A stretch of DNA of 64,000 bases, taken from positions 248,001 to 312,000 of the forward strand of contig NZ_JAHKPZ010000034.1 of assembly GCF_018860825.1 (NCBI RefSeq), read 5' to 3'. The position numbers were made by a program, and so were the translations under genes. The stretch's first letter is position 1. Each line of letters opens with the position of its first letter. Of the stretch, positions 17,128 through 28,158 are shown in pieces. The notes beneath the pieces are model-generated. The model was not told the origin of the DNA. It saw nothing but the letters and a program-made list of their open reading frames with translations, and made no database searches. The stretch comes from Lacinutrix sp. C3R15. Its GTDB lineage: Bacteria; Bacteroidota; Bacteroidia; Flavobacteriales; Flavobacteriaceae.

Positions 17128-18594
17128 ATGCACAAAGACGATAATCTTTCAGAAATTGATATTCAAGACCAAAAAATAATAGATAATAAAGAGCTTAATA
17201 TTTGGGAAGCACTTATTCCTGTTGTAATACTAATGAGCTTATTGGCTTATAATATCTTTTTTGCTGATGGCGAAATGTTTGGAGAATACTCTAACCAAAT
17301 TATATTATTAGTTGGTGGTTTTGTTGCTTTTATTGATGGTTTATACAATAAAGTTTCTCCTTTAGTAATGGTTAAAGAAATTAAAGAAAACCTTAAAAGT
17401 GTCTTTGTTCCTATTATGATTCTTTTTCTTGTTGGTGCATTAGCAGGAACGTGGCTAATTAGCGGTGTAATTCCTGCCATGGTGTATTATGGCTTACAAG
17501 TTTTAAGTCCTGCCATATTTTTACCTGCTTCGGTAATTATTTGTGCTATAATCTCTATTGCAACAGGTAGTTCCTGGACCACCTCTGCAACCGTTGGCAT
17601 TGCACTTATTGGTATAGGCTCTGCATTAGGGATTCACCCTGGAATGATTGCTGGTGCAGTAATTTCTGGCGCATATTTTGGCGATAAAATGTCTCCTCTA
17701 AGTGATACCACAAACCTTGCTCCTGCTATGGCTGGAACAGATTTGTTTACCCACATTAGATATATGACCATAACAACAGTACCTACGCTTATTATTACCT
17801 TGATTGCATTCTCTATTATGAGTGCTAATATAGAAACAACAGGAAGTGCAGATATTAGCGGCTTATTAAACAGTATAAAAACCACTTTTAATATTACTCC
17901 TTTATTATTTCTTGTTCCTGTAGCTGTAATTGTTTTAATATTGTTAAAAACGAAACCTTTAATAGCATTAACTTCTGGTGTTTTACTTGCTGCAGTTTTT
18001 GCGTTTATTTTTCAAACAGAGGTGCTTAACGCATTATCAGATTCTAATTTTACAGCTGTAATTAATTCCGTTTTCACAGACACCCAAATTGCTACAGATA
18101 ATGAAAAACTAAACGATTTGTTTAGTGCTGGCGGAATGCAAGGTATGCTATGGACCATCTACTTAATTTGTTGTGCCATGATATTTGGTGGTATTATGGA
18201 TGCCATTGGTGCTTTATCAAGAATAACAAAAGAACTTTTAAAACTAGCAAACTCTGTATTTGGTTTATTTGCCAGTACAGTAATTAGCTGTTTAGGATTA
18301 AATGCCATAGCATCAGACCAATATTTAGCCATTGTTATTCCGGGAAAAATGTTTAAAAAAGCTTATGAAGATAAAGGTCTAGCTCCAGAAAACTTAAGTA
18401 GAACTTTAGAAGACTCAGGTACAGTAACCTCTGTTCTTATCCCATGGAATACTTGTGGAGCTTACCAATCTAGTGTTCTAGGTGTTGGAGTTGGAGAGTA
18501 TTTTTTCTATGCCATATTTAACTGGCTAAGTCCATTTACAACCTTATTTTTTGCAGCACTTAACATTAAAATAAGACAACTTAAATCTAAATAA
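17128..18594 (+). CDS. NhaC family Na+/H+ antiporter-like transporter
   Basis: A 488-residue inner-membrane protein with about 11-12 hydrophobic spans after a 30-residue acidic cytoplasmic N-terminus. The NhaC-family signature GDKMSPLSDTTNLAPAMAG lies near 187, preceded by ATGSSWTTSATVG near 147. NhaC relatives exchange sodium for protons, or sodium plus an organic acid for protons (malate/lactate type). The place next to the lyase raises the possibility that it carries an amino acid or 2-oxo acid. That is inference; the family motif itself is clear. Confidence 0.85.
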   Translation: MHKDDNLSEIDIQDQKIIDNKELNIWEALIPVVILMSLLAYNIFFADGEMFGEYSNQIILLVGGFVAFIDGLYNKVSPLVMVKEIKENLKSVFVPIMILFLVGALAGTWLISGVIPAMVYYGLQVLSPAIFLPASVIICAIISIATGSSWTTSATVGIALIGIGSALGIHPGMIAGAVISGAYFGDKMSPLSDTTNLAPAMAGTDLFTHIRYMTITTVPTLIITLIAFSIMSANIETTGSADISGLLNSIKTTFNITPLLFLVPVAVIVLILLKTKPLIALTSGVLLAAVFAFIFQTEVLNALSDSNFTAVINSVFTDTQIATDNEKLNDLFSAGGMQGMLWTIYLICCAMIFGGIMDAIGALSRITKELLKLANSVFGLFASTVISCLGLNAIASDQYLAIVIPGKMFKKAYEDKGLAPENLSRTLEDSGTVTSVLIPWNTCGAYQSSVLGVGVGEYFFYAIFNWLSPFTTLFFAALNIKIRQLKSK

Positions 18595-18637
18595 TTGTAA
18601 ATTATCACATTTACATTTTACTATAATAAAAATTTAT

Positions 18638-18680
18638 AGCCTAATAAGATTTTAAAATTTTATTAGGCTTGTTTTTTTAT
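18638..18680 (+). terminator. Terminator after the NhaC gene
   Basis: A 10-bp perfect stem (AGCCTAATAA, 18638-18647 with 18660-18669) is followed by a T-rich tract. The end of the tail overlaps the -33 element of the next promoter. Confidence 0.85.
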
Positions 18681-18698
18681 GCTTCAACTGTATATTTG
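18669..18698 (+). promoter_or_regulatory. Peroxiredoxin promoter
   Basis: TTG (18669-18671), a 19-base spacer and TATATTTG (18691-18698) match the Bacteroidota promoter consensus exactly. Transcription would start near 18704, leaving a leader of about 40 bases. Confidence 0.75.
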
Positions 18699-18742
18699 TC
18701 TACTGAAAAAACAAAGTATTAATTATAAAAAATTTAAAACAA

Positions 18743-19381
18743 ATGGCTATAGTAGGAAAACAATTTCCAGATTTAAATGTAGACGCAATGAACGAAATGG
18801 GAGACACTTTTAAAGTGAACGTTCTTGAAGAAGCAAAAAACAACAAAAAAAAAGTGTTATTATTCTGGTACCCAAAAGATTTTACTTTTGTTTGCCCAAC
18901 AGAATTACATGCTTTTGAAGCAGCCAAAGCAGAATTTGAAAAAAGAAACACTATTGTTATTGGTGCTTCTTGTGATACTCCAGAAGTACACTTCGCATGG
19001 TTAAACACACCAAAAGACAATGGAGGTATTGAAGGTGTTACTTACCCAATTTTAGCAGATTCAAACCGTAATCTTGCTTCTACTTTAGGTATTTTAGATA
19101 TCACTAATGAAAAATATAACGAAGAAACAGGAGTAGTAACTGTAGAAGGTGACAATGTAACTTATAGAGCTACTTACGTAATTGATGAAGATGGAATTGT
19201 ACAACACGAAGGTGTAAACAACATGCCTATTGGTAGAAACGTAAATGAGTTTTTACGTATTATCGATGCTTTAACACACGTTCAAGAAAAAGGAGAAGTT
19301 TGTCCTGCAAACTGGGAAGAAGGAAAAGACGCAATGTCTGCTGACGCCAAAGCAACAGCAGCATATTTAGCCACTCACTAA
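18743..19381 (+). CDS. Typical 2-Cys peroxiredoxin (AhpC/Prx type)
   Basis: It reduces hydrogen peroxide and organic peroxides using thiols. The peroxidatic cysteine is in FVCPTELHAF near residue 52, and the resolving cysteine is in GEVCPANWEEGKDAM near 184. At 212 residues this is the AhpC/Prx1 architecture. The next gene is a thioredoxin, which could recycle it. It starts a probable three-gene unit (Prx, thioredoxin, small protein) from a consensus promoter. Confidence 0.94.
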   Translation: MAIVGKQFPDLNVDAMNEMGDTFKVNVLEEAKNNKKKVLLFWYPKDFTFVCPTELHAFEAAKAEFEKRNTIVIGASCDTPEVHFAWLNTPKDNGGIEGVTYPILADSNRNLASTLGILDITNEKYNEETGVVTVEGDNVTYRATYVIDEDGIVQHEGVNNMPIGRNVNEFLRIIDALTHVQEKGEVCPANWEEGKDAMSADAKATAAYLATH

Positions 19382-19396
19382 AAAAAAGCAAATATC

Positions 19397-19705
19397 ATGG
19401 TTCAAGAATTAAGTCAAGATAACTTAAATGAAATTATTACTACTAACAAAACCGTTGTAGTACAATACTCTGCAACTTGGTGTGGTAACTGTCGTATAAT
19501 GAAACCAAAGGTTAAAAAATTAGCTGGTGAGTTAGAAGATATTACGTTTGTTATCGCTGACGCGGAAAAATTTCCGGAATCAAGAAAATTAGCTACAGTA
19601 GATAATTTACCAACGTTTGCCACTTTTAAAGACGGAAAATTTGTAAATCAAACACAGACGAACAAATTTGATGTTTTAAAAGAATTAGTAAACGAAGTAG
19701 CATAA
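19397..19705 (+). CDS. Thioredoxin family protein
   Basis: A 102-residue cytoplasmic thioredoxin-fold protein. The active site is ATWCGNCRIMKPKV near residue 28, so WCGNC replaces the WCGPC of classical thioredoxin. The cis-proline TLP-type loop is present as DNLPTFATF near 74. It begins 15 bases after the peroxiredoxin gene and is probably its reductant or a related disulfide reductase. The asparagine between the cysteines should shift the redox potential relative to CGPC thioredoxin; the size of that shift cannot be read from sequence. Confidence 0.9.
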   Translation: MVQELSQDNLNEIITTNKTVVVQYSATWCGNCRIMKPKVKKLAGELEDITFVIADAEKFPESRKLATVDNLPTFATFKDGKFVNQTQTNKFDVLKELVNEVA

Positions 19706-19753
19706 TATGAAAACACATTTCTGTATTTGCAGAAATAAAAAACTAAACTATTT

Positions 19754-20011
19754 ATGAAATTACCAGTAATAAAACACCTAACACAATTTATTGAAGACAA
19801 TGATGAAGACTATATTGTTGAAACCATTGAAACCTTAGAAGCCTTAACCGAAGTTTCCTCATTAAAAGATGAAGAACTAGATGTTATTGGAGAATTAATC
19901 TCTAATATGTATGGTGCTATTGAAGTAAATAAAATGATTAAAGAAGGTGCCTCTAAAAAAGATGCAGCAAATACCTTTATGAAGCGTGTTTTAGGTTCTA
20001 TTGATAAATAG
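19754..20011 (+). CDS. Small acidic conserved protein (possibly DUF6952)
   Basis: An 85-residue soluble, acidic protein opening MKLPVIKHLTQFIEDNDEDY. It looks all-helical and has no cysteine. I recall similar small proteins next to thioredoxin genes in Flavobacteriaceae (listed as DUF6952 in some annotations, from memory). It follows the thioredoxin by 48 bases on the same strand and precedes the terminator of the unit. Function unknown; its position suggests a link to the peroxiredoxin/thioredoxin pair. Confidence 0.7.
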   Translation: MKLPVIKHLTQFIEDNDEDYIVETIETLEALTEVSSLKDEELDVIGELISNMYGAIEVNKMIKEGASKKDAANTFMKRVLGSIDK

Positions 20012-20040
20012 AAAAACGAAAAAGGAAAATTAGTAGTTAA

Positions 20041-20071
20041 ACCACTTTGCGTAAGCAAGGTGGTTTTTTTA
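20041..20071 (+). terminator. Terminator of the peroxiredoxin-thioredoxin unit
   Basis: A 10-bp stem with one G-T pair (20041-20050 with 20055-20064), a 4-base loop and a following T run. Confidence 0.85.
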
Positions 20072-20084
20072 TTTAAATGAAAAT

Positions 20085-20114
20085 TTGTGCTTGTAAATCT
20101 TTCTACTATCTTCG
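20085..20114 (+). promoter_or_regulatory. Putative promoter of the Crp-type regulator
   Basis: TTG (20085-20087), a 19-base spacer and TATCTTCG (20107-20114), a one-base variant of TAnnTTTG. The same TATCTTCG octamer occurs at the PfpI gene promoter. Confidence 0.5.
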
Positions 20115-20184
20115 TTTTACTCGATTACAATACTTTAAACCGTATTCTATCATATACATACTCTAGAACTGTTAATGCGCTATT

Positions 20185-20754
20185 ATGAAAAATCTACTAA
20201 ACTATATTCAATCTCGATTTACCTTAACTAATGAAGATATTGGTTTGGCTGAAAACTATTTTATTACCGAAAATGTACCTGCACAAACCCTACTTTTAGA
20301 AGCTGGAAAAACAGAACGCTATATTTATTTTTTAAGTGAAGGTATTGTAAAAGGATATGAAAATATAAACGGAAAAATAGTTGTGCAACATTTAGTAGCA
20401 GCACACGATTTCTTTACCTCTTTAGATAGTTTTATGAGCGAAACTGCAGCGCTTGACTACTACGAAACGATTACTAACTGTAAGTTGCTAAAAATAGCAA
20501 AACCAGATTTTGATTTACTACAAGCACAATCTACCTTTTGGAGTAACTTTATAAAAACGGTTACTAACGAGCATCTTAGCTGCAAACTAGAACGCGTTAA
20601 AGATTTTCAAGTTTTAACTGCAAAAGAGCGGTATTTAAAATTTATTAAACAACACCCTAATCTAGCTTTAAACGTGTCTATAGATAATATTGCTTCCTTT
20701 TTAGGCATAGAACCACAATCTTTAAGTCGTATTAGAAAACAAATTGCTTTCTAA
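20185..20754 (+). CDS. Crp/Fnr family transcriptional regulator
   Basis: A 189-residue protein with a cyclic-nucleotide-binding-type beta barrel (residues about 20-115, including ERYIYFLSEGIVKGYE). A short C-terminal helix-turn-helix reads NIASFLGIEPQSLSRIRKQ. The classical cAMP-contacting GE...R-S/T signature is not seen, and there is no Fnr-type cysteine cluster, so the ligand is unknown. It lies 59 bases upstream of the SDR reductase gene and may control it. Confidence 0.87.
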   Translation: MKNLLNYIQSRFTLTNEDIGLAENYFITENVPAQTLLLEAGKTERYIYFLSEGIVKGYENINGKIVVQHLVAAHDFFTSLDSFMSETAALDYYETITNCKLLKIAKPDFDLLQAQSTFWSNFIKTVTNEHLSCKLERVKDFQVLTAKERYLKFIKQHPNLALNVSIDNIASFLGIEPQSLSRIRKQIAF

Positions 20755-20813
20755 CAAATGTTATTTTTAAACCCTCTATTACTGTATACCTTTACACCAA
20801 CAAAAACAAAAAC

Positions 20814-21821
20814 ATGAGTAAAGAAATTGCATTAGTAACAGGTGGAAATGGACATTTAGGAAACAATTTAATACGTTTATTACTTTCTAAAAATTTAAAA
20901 GTAAGAACAACCGTTAGAGATATACATAACAGAACTCCATTTAAAGGATTAGATTGCGAGGTTATGCAAGCAGATCTTTTAGATAAAGCATCCCTAAAAA
21001 AAGCATTTAAAAATGTTACACATCTTTATGCAGTAGCTGCTAACTTTAGTATGTGGGCAAAAAATCCAAAAGTAGAAATTTATGATAATAACCTAAAAGG
21101 CACACAAAACCTGTTTGAAACAGCAAATGCATGTGGTATTAAAAATATAGTATATGTAAGTTCTGTTGCTTCTTTAGATTTTACATCCTTACCAGCTAAT
21201 GTAGATAATGGGTACAATAAAGACCGAAGAAACTGGTATTATAATTCTAAAAATGATTCAGATAAATTAGCTTTAAAATTAGGTGAAAAACACAATATAA
21301 GAACCGTTTTAATTCTGCCATCTGCAATGATTGGTAGCTATGCACACAAGCTTAGCTATTCTAACAATTTGGTGTATCAAATTTTAAAAGGTAAAATCCC
21401 TGTAGATACCCATGTTACTTTAAATTGGGTCGATGTAAAAGATGTTGCATTTGGAACCTACCAAGCCATGTTAAAAGGTAAAAATAGAGCGCGTTATATT
21501 CTCTCTAATCCAACACATACCACATTACAAGAAAGTGTAAAAATAGCAGCAGATTTATATCCTGAACTAAAACTAAAAACCCCAAAAAAAGTACCTAAAT
21601 ACCTATTATATGCTGTTGCTTCTTTAATGGAATATAGTAGTAAGCTAACCGGAAAAGAACCCTTAATGCAACGTCACTATCTAGATATGTTTTACGGATT
21701 AAAACAGGACTATAATATTAGTAAATCAATTGACGAATTAGGTTATAATCCTAAACCATCAAAACAAGCCTTACAGGATGCACTTAGCTATTTAAAAAAC
21801 GATTGGAAAACACAACAATAG
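20814..21821 (+). CDS. NAD(P)-dependent epimerase/reductase, extended SDR (dihydroflavonol 4-reductase-like)
   Basis: A 335-residue Rossmann-fold protein. The cofactor motif TGGNGHLGNNLIR is near residue 9. YVSSVASLDF near 113 provides the catalytic serine, and the YxxxK pair is in WYYNSKND near 142. The overall shape, with LPSAMIGSY near 166 and NWVDVKDVAFG near 205, matches the DFR/cinnamoyl-CoA reductase-like group. Bacterial members reduce assorted aldehydes and ketones; the natural substrate is unknown. It is downstream of the Crp-type regulator on the same strand. Confidence 0.82.
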   Translation: MSKEIALVTGGNGHLGNNLIRLLLSKNLKVRTTVRDIHNRTPFKGLDCEVMQADLLDKASLKKAFKNVTHLYAVAANFSMWAKNPKVEIYDNNLKGTQNLFETANACGIKNIVYVSSVASLDFTSLPANVDNGYNKDRRNWYYNSKNDSDKLALKLGEKHNIRTVLILPSAMIGSYAHKLSYSNNLVYQILKGKIPVDTHVTLNWVDVKDVAFGTYQAMLKGKNRARYILSNPTHTTLQESVKIAADLYPELKLKTPKKVPKYLLYAVASLMEYSSKLTGKEPLMQRHYLDMFYGLKQDYNISKSIDELGYNPKPSKQALQDALSYLKNDWKTQQ

Positions 21822-21867
21822 CAATAAACAGTAATTTAACTTTGCTTCAATAAGGTTTTTTTTTGTT

Positions 21868-21895
21868 AAAAATAATTGGTTAACCAATTATTTTT
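21868..21895. promoter_or_regulatory. 28-bp perfect palindrome, candidate operator of the alginate lyase gene
   Basis: A gapless perfect palindrome of 28 bases centred between 21881 and 21882, with core TTGGTTAACCAA. The core TGGT-TA-ACCA has the form favoured by FadR-subgroup GntR regulators. It covers the TTG (21876-21878) that is the best -33 element for the downstream gene. It could also fold as a hairpin at the end of the SDR transcript, but no GC-rich stem is present. Confidence 0.65.
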
Positions 21896-21904
21896 CTAAC
21901 TTAG
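21876..21904 (+). promoter_or_regulatory. Putative promoter of the PL7 alginate lyase
   Basis: TTG (21876-21878), an 18-base spacer and TAACTTAG (21897-21904), a one-base variant of TAnnTTTG. The -33 element is inside the palindrome, so a bound protein would block it. Confidence 0.4.
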
Positions 21905-21980
21905 TTCAAGCATTACTATTGTATTTCTACAATAATTCCTTCTAATGCTTTAACTATTATTAAACAAAAACTAACTAATA

Positions 21981-23078
21981 ATGACTAAACAACCTATTAC
22001 AGCACTGACAACATGTGTGCTACTAAGTATTTTTACAACACTAAATAGCTGTAAAAAAGAAACCAAACCAACCGAAACAACAAAAGAAGTAACAACAGAA
22101 AAAACAGTATACGCAAGTGATGTGATTCCGTTTTTTGACGATTGGAAACTAATTTTAGGAGATGGCTCTAACGCAGGAATTGCAAATAATTTTGAAAACA
22201 AAGATTATTTTTACACCGTAAACGAAGACAATACAAACTGGGTTGTTTTTAAAGCTCCTAATGGAGGAGATACACACGGAACCTCAAACAATACCAGAAC
22301 AGAACTAGCACAAATAAAAAAATGGTATCCAAAAACAGCTAATGATAAGCTAACGGCAACCTTAAAAGTAATGCAAGTTTCTGCAACAGGTGATGCTCGT
22401 GTAGCAGCAACACACGCAGTGGTTGTAGGGCAAATTCACAGTGCAGATGCCTTTGAAAACGAACCTCTAAAAATATTTTATAAAAAGTTTCCTGGGCACA
22501 CCAAAGGATCTGTATTTTGGCATTATGAAATCAATACAGCAGGAGATGATAACTCAAAAAGATGGGATTACTCTTCTGCTGTTTGGGGAAATGATTTTTC
22601 TGTAGTTGGTACAGAAGCAAACACCTATCCAGAAGAACCTAAAGATGGTATTGCTTTAGGTGAAGAGTTTAGCTATGAAGTAGAAGTTAAAGATGGTGTC
22701 ATGCACCTAACCTTTACCAGTGAAGGTCATGAAACCAAAACCTTTACCAAAAACCTTATTGAATCTGAATTTACAACAAAAGCAGACATACCAGAACAAA
22801 CACAAAAACTATTTGTACCCATTGGTCAAGATGGTGTAGAACGTAAAGAAGCTTATACTGGTGAAGGATGTTTCTTTAAACTTGGTGCTTACAACCAAAC
22901 CAACGGCAAATCTCCAGAAGTAAATAAAAACTGGTGTTCTGGTGCAGAAACACATGATGGTGATGTACAAAAACAATATGCAGATGGTAACTACGCCGAA
23001 GTTTGGTTTAAAACTGCAAGCATATCTGTAAGTGAAGCTGCTGTATCTAATGAAGAATATTTTACTAAAAACGATTAA
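21981..23078 (+). CDS. Polysaccharide lyase family 7 (alginate lyase) lipoprotein
   Basis: A 365-residue predicted lipoprotein (lipobox cysteine near residue 24, in LNSCKK) with a PL7 jelly-roll catalytic domain. The three family motifs are present: NNTRTELAQ (RTEL, near 107), GQIHSAD (QIH, near 150) and FFKLGAYNQTNG (near 300). They supply the substrate-binding arginine and glutamine and the catalytic histidine and tyrosine for cleavage of alginate by beta-elimination. QIH rather than QVH is usually linked to activity on guluronate-containing blocks. No SusC/SusD pair or other alginate gene is nearby, so it is a lone surface lyase with its own palindrome-marked promoter. Confidence 0.87.
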   Translation: MTKQPITALTTCVLLSIFTTLNSCKKETKPTETTKEVTTEKTVYASDVIPFFDDWKLILGDGSNAGIANNFENKDYFYTVNEDNTNWVVFKAPNGGDTHGTSNNTRTELAQIKKWYPKTANDKLTATLKVMQVSATGDARVAATHAVVVGQIHSADAFENEPLKIFYKKFPGHTKGSVFWHYEINTAGDDNSKRWDYSSAVWGNDFSVVGTEANTYPEEPKDGIALGEEFSYEVEVKDGVMHLTFTSEGHETKTFTKNLIESEFTTKADIPEQTQKLFVPIGQDGVERKEAYTGEGCFFKLGAYNQTNGKSPEVNKNWCSGAETHDGDVQKQYADGNYAEVWFKTASISVSEAAVSNEEYFTKND

Positions 23079-23100
23079 TAATACAGTTAATTTATAAAAA

Positions 23101-23131
23101 AACCACCATGCTTTTACATGGTGGTTTTTTG
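23101..23131 (+). terminator. Terminator after the alginate lyase
   Basis: A perfect 10-bp stem (AACCACCATG, 23101-23110 with 23117-23126) is preceded by A and followed by T. Confidence 0.88.
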
Positions 23132-23144
23132 TTTAAATAAGCAC

Positions 23145-23175
23145 TTGAAATTATAAGATTTTTCTCCTATCTTCG
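23145..23175 (+). promoter_or_regulatory. Putative promoter of the PfpI-like gene
   Basis: TTG (23145-23147), a 20-base spacer and TATCTTCG (23168-23175). It has the same -7 variant as the Crp-type regulator gene. Confidence 0.5.
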
Positions 23176-23249
23176 TTCAACAACACAGTAAGTGTTTTAA
23201 AATCAAAATTGAACTACACAAACAACACAATTAACAAATACAAAACACC

Positions 23250-23825
23250 ATGAAAAAAGTACTATTCTTAACAGGAGATTTTACAGAAGATTATGAAACT
23301 ATGGTTCCGTTTCAAATGCTTGAAATGGTAGGCTATCAAGTGCATACCGTTTGTCCTGATAAAAAGAAAGGAGACAGCATTAAAACCGCAATCCACGATT
23401 TTGAAGGAGACCAAACTTATACCGAAAAACCAGGACATAATTTTGTATTAAACTACAGTTTTGACCAAGTTGAAGTTGCAGATTATGATGGTTTAGTAAT
23501 TGCTGGAGGAAGAGCGCCAGAATATTTAAGATTAAACAAAAAAATCATTGAAATAGTAAAATACTTTTTTGAAGCAAATAAGCCTGTAGCTGCTATTTGT
23601 CACGGAATTCAAATACTAACTGCTGCAGATGTTGTTAAAGGAAGAAAACTTACTGCATATCCTGCTGTTGGTCCAGAAGTAACATTAGCAGGCGGTGAAT
23701 TTCAAGATATTCCTGCAGATGGTGTATTTGTAGATGGTAACCTGGTTACCTCTCCTGCCTGGCCAGCACACCCAAGTTTTATTAGAGAATTCTTAAAAAT
23801 TATGGGAGCAACAATTACAATTTAA
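23250..23825 (+). CDS. DJ-1/PfpI family protein
   Basis: A 191-residue cytoplasmic protein of the class-I-glutamine-amidotransferase-like fold. The nucleophile elbow [10 protein letters not shown] near residue 117 carries the reactive cysteine and its adjacent histidine. [15 protein letters not shown] near 83 is the oxyanion-side loop. Relatives include PfpI/YhbO-type stress proteins proposed as proteases, glyoxalases or deglycases. The exact activity is disputed for the family and cannot be assigned here. It is monocistronic, with its own promoter and a downstream terminator. Confidence 0.88.
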   Translation: MKKVLFLTGDFTEDYETMVPFQMLEMVGYQVHTVCPDKKKGDSIKTAIHDFEGDQTYTEKPGHNFVLNYSFDQVEVADYDGLVIAGGRAPEYLRLNKKIIEIVKYFFEANKPVAAICHGIQILTAADVVKGRKLTAYPAVGPEVTLAGGEFQDIPADGVFVDGNLVTSPAWPAHPSFIREFLKIMGATITI

Positions 23826-23909
23826 TACACCTTTTAACTACTGTATCAACATATTTTAGTTTCTCTTTTTAGCTGCCTTTAAGAAGCTTAAAATTGAAAA
23901 GAATTTTAA

Positions 23910-23942
23910 AAAATCACTTTGCCAAATCAAGGTGGTTTTTTA
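23910..23942 (+). terminator. Terminator after the PfpI-like gene
   Basis: Stem AATCACTTTG (23912-23921) pairs with 23928-23937 using two G-T pairs around a 6-base loop and is followed by T. The stem resembles the terminator at 20041, but both are simple hairpins. Confidence 0.75.
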
Positions 23943-24078
23943 GCTTAGGGTTTACCATAAAACAAACACACTAATACACCTTAGCCTTGTTAACTAAAAT
24001 ACGTAGAGTTACGTATTTTTTACCCAACAAATAAAAGCTAATTTCGTTGCTTCCCGTATTAACAAGAAAAAACAAAAC

Positions 24079-24861
24079 ATGCATAAAATAACACGTATCG
24101 TTATACTACTTCTCTTAACTATTAACGGTGCATTTGCACAATCGGATAAAATAAAAATAAAATCAGATAAGCTTAAGGAAATCAACTATCTAAAAATGGA
24201 TGATTTCTACACCACGCATCATTTATATATTGATTTATTTTTAAGAGAAAATTTATTTCCTACTGCTACAACAGCAGATGTTAGTGCCATACTAAAAGCA
24301 ATAAAAAAATATGTTTCGGTAGACACTCCTTTAGAAATAGAGATAGAAAAACCTGGAAAAAGAAACTATTTAATAAAAATGTCTGTTTTAAAAAAAGAAG
24401 ATGGAACAGAACTTTTAATTGCTTTTACCAATTGGAATTCCAGAGAAAGAAAATTTGAAAAAGAAATAAAACTTGAAAATGATTCGTACACCAGATGGTA
24501 TTTTCTAAAGGATAACAAAATGACGTATAGAAAAGATATGTCTGACGAAAAAGCGTATTCAAAGATGACCAAGACCGATCTAGCAAATGCGTATTTATTT
24601 GATGAACTTTATGAAAACGATAGCAAGATAAAAGACATTCTTAATGCAAATTTAAAAGAAAGCGACTTAAGTACTTCAGATACTATTGCAACGAATCTTA
24701 TTCTTTTAAAATATCTAATTTTTAAGAGAGACACCTATAATATTTTAAAACAAAAAGAACATTTACATCAATTATTTGAAGCCAACAAAAATGATATGAC
24801 GCTTAAAGGTTTAGAAATGGCATTTCATGCAACAAAATTTCAGATTGCATTAATGCAATAA
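24079..24861 (+). CDS. Secreted hypothetical protein
   Basis: A 260-residue protein with a clear signal peptide (about residues 1-20, ending GAFAQ), then a mostly helical, charged region. No domain is recognised. Features seen: ILKAIKKYVSVDTPLEIEIE near 74, a lysine/glutamate-rich middle, and a C-terminal stretch of alternating leucines. No cysteines, lipobox or membrane span follow the signal peptide, so it is periplasmic or exported. It converges with the ankyrin gene and is monocistronic. Confidence 0.65.
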   Translation: MHKITRIVILLLLTINGAFAQSDKIKIKSDKLKEINYLKMDDFYTTHHLYIDLFLRENLFPTATTADVSAILKAIKKYVSVDTPLEIEIEKPGKRNYLIKMSVLKKEDGTELLIAFTNWNSRERKFEKEIKLENDSYTRWYFLKDNKMTYRKDMSDEKAYSKMTKTDLANAYLFDELYENDSKIKDILNANLKESDLSTSDTIATNLILLKYLIFKRDTYNILKQKEHLHQLFEANKNDMTLKGLEMAFHATKFQIALMQ

Positions 24862-24892
24862 ATACAACTTGAAAACAAACATACCTTTAATA

Positions 24893-24940
24893 AAAAAAGC
24901 GCTTAAAGAAAACCTTTAAAAGCTTACTTTAAACGCTATT
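24893..24940 (-). terminator. Terminator after the ankyrin gene
   Basis: Arms 24898-24908 and 24927-24937 pair (AGCGCTTAAAG with one mismatch) around an 18-base loop. On the minus strand a run of seven T follows. Confidence 0.65.
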
Positions 24941-24955
24941 ATTATAATGCTTTTA

Positions 24956-25426
24956 TTATTTTAAAAGTGCCACAATCTCTGTAAAACCTTTATCTTCGGC
25001 ATAGTTTAAAGCGGTTTTACCTTCGTTATCTTTTATTGTAGTATCTGCTTTATGTGCTAACAACAATTTTACAATAGCCACTTGATTGTATTGTGTAGCA
25101 AAAGTTAACGCTGTTGTACCATTATTATTTACGGCATTTACATCTGCTCCATTTTCAATTAAATAGGTTGCAAAGGCAACGTTTCCTTTAAAACTAACAC
25201 CAATTAAGGCAGTGTTTCCAGAAGCATCTTTATCGTTTATTGGTGCTTTGTGCTCTACTAAAATTTTGGTAGCAGTCTCGTTATCAAAATACGTTGCTAA
25301 GATTAGTGGTGTAAAACCACGTTGGTCTTTTGCTTCCGCTAATCTTGGATTTTCTAACAATAGTGTTCTTAAAGTAGCATGATCTTGGTTACGTATACTT
25401 TCAAAAACTGTATCTATTTTTTCCAT
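24956..25426 (-). CDS. Ankyrin-repeat protein downstream of katG
   Basis: A 156-residue protein made almost entirely of ankyrin repeats: RGFTPLILATYFDN, SGNTALIGVSFKGN, NGTTALTFATQYNQ and EGKTALNYAEDKG mark four units at about 33-residue spacing. I use the start MEKIDTVFES at 25426. The frame stays open to 25480, but that extension is the translation of the hairpin lying between the genes. No signal peptide is seen. The katG-ankyrin order recalls Pseudomonas katB-ankB, where the ankyrin protein (periplasmic there) supports catalase activity, so a helper role for KatG is plausible. Confidence 0.85.
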   Translation of the reverse strand: MEKIDTVFESIRNQDHATLRTLLLENPRLAEAKDQRGFTPLILATYFDNETATKILVEHKAPINDKDASGNTALIGVSFKGNVAFATYLIENGADVNAVNNNGTTALTFATQYNQVAIVKLLLAHKADTTIKDNEGKTALNYAEDKGFTEIVALLK

Positions 25427-25452
25427 TTTTTTTTTAAATTTTTCTTTTCCAT

Positions 25453-25487
25453 AAAAAAGGAATGAATTATCTAAATCCATTCCTTTT
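25453..25487 (-). terminator. Hairpin terminator/attenuator between katG and the ankyrin gene
   Basis: Stem AAAGGAATG (25456-25464) pairs with 25478-25486, and on the minus strand a T run follows. It sits 20 bases past the katG stop, so the ankyrin gene would be reached only by read-through or from its own promoter. Confidence 0.75.
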
Positions 25488-25506
25488 AAAATAACTTTAC
25501 TTTTTT

Positions 25507-28158
<2,652 letters not shown>

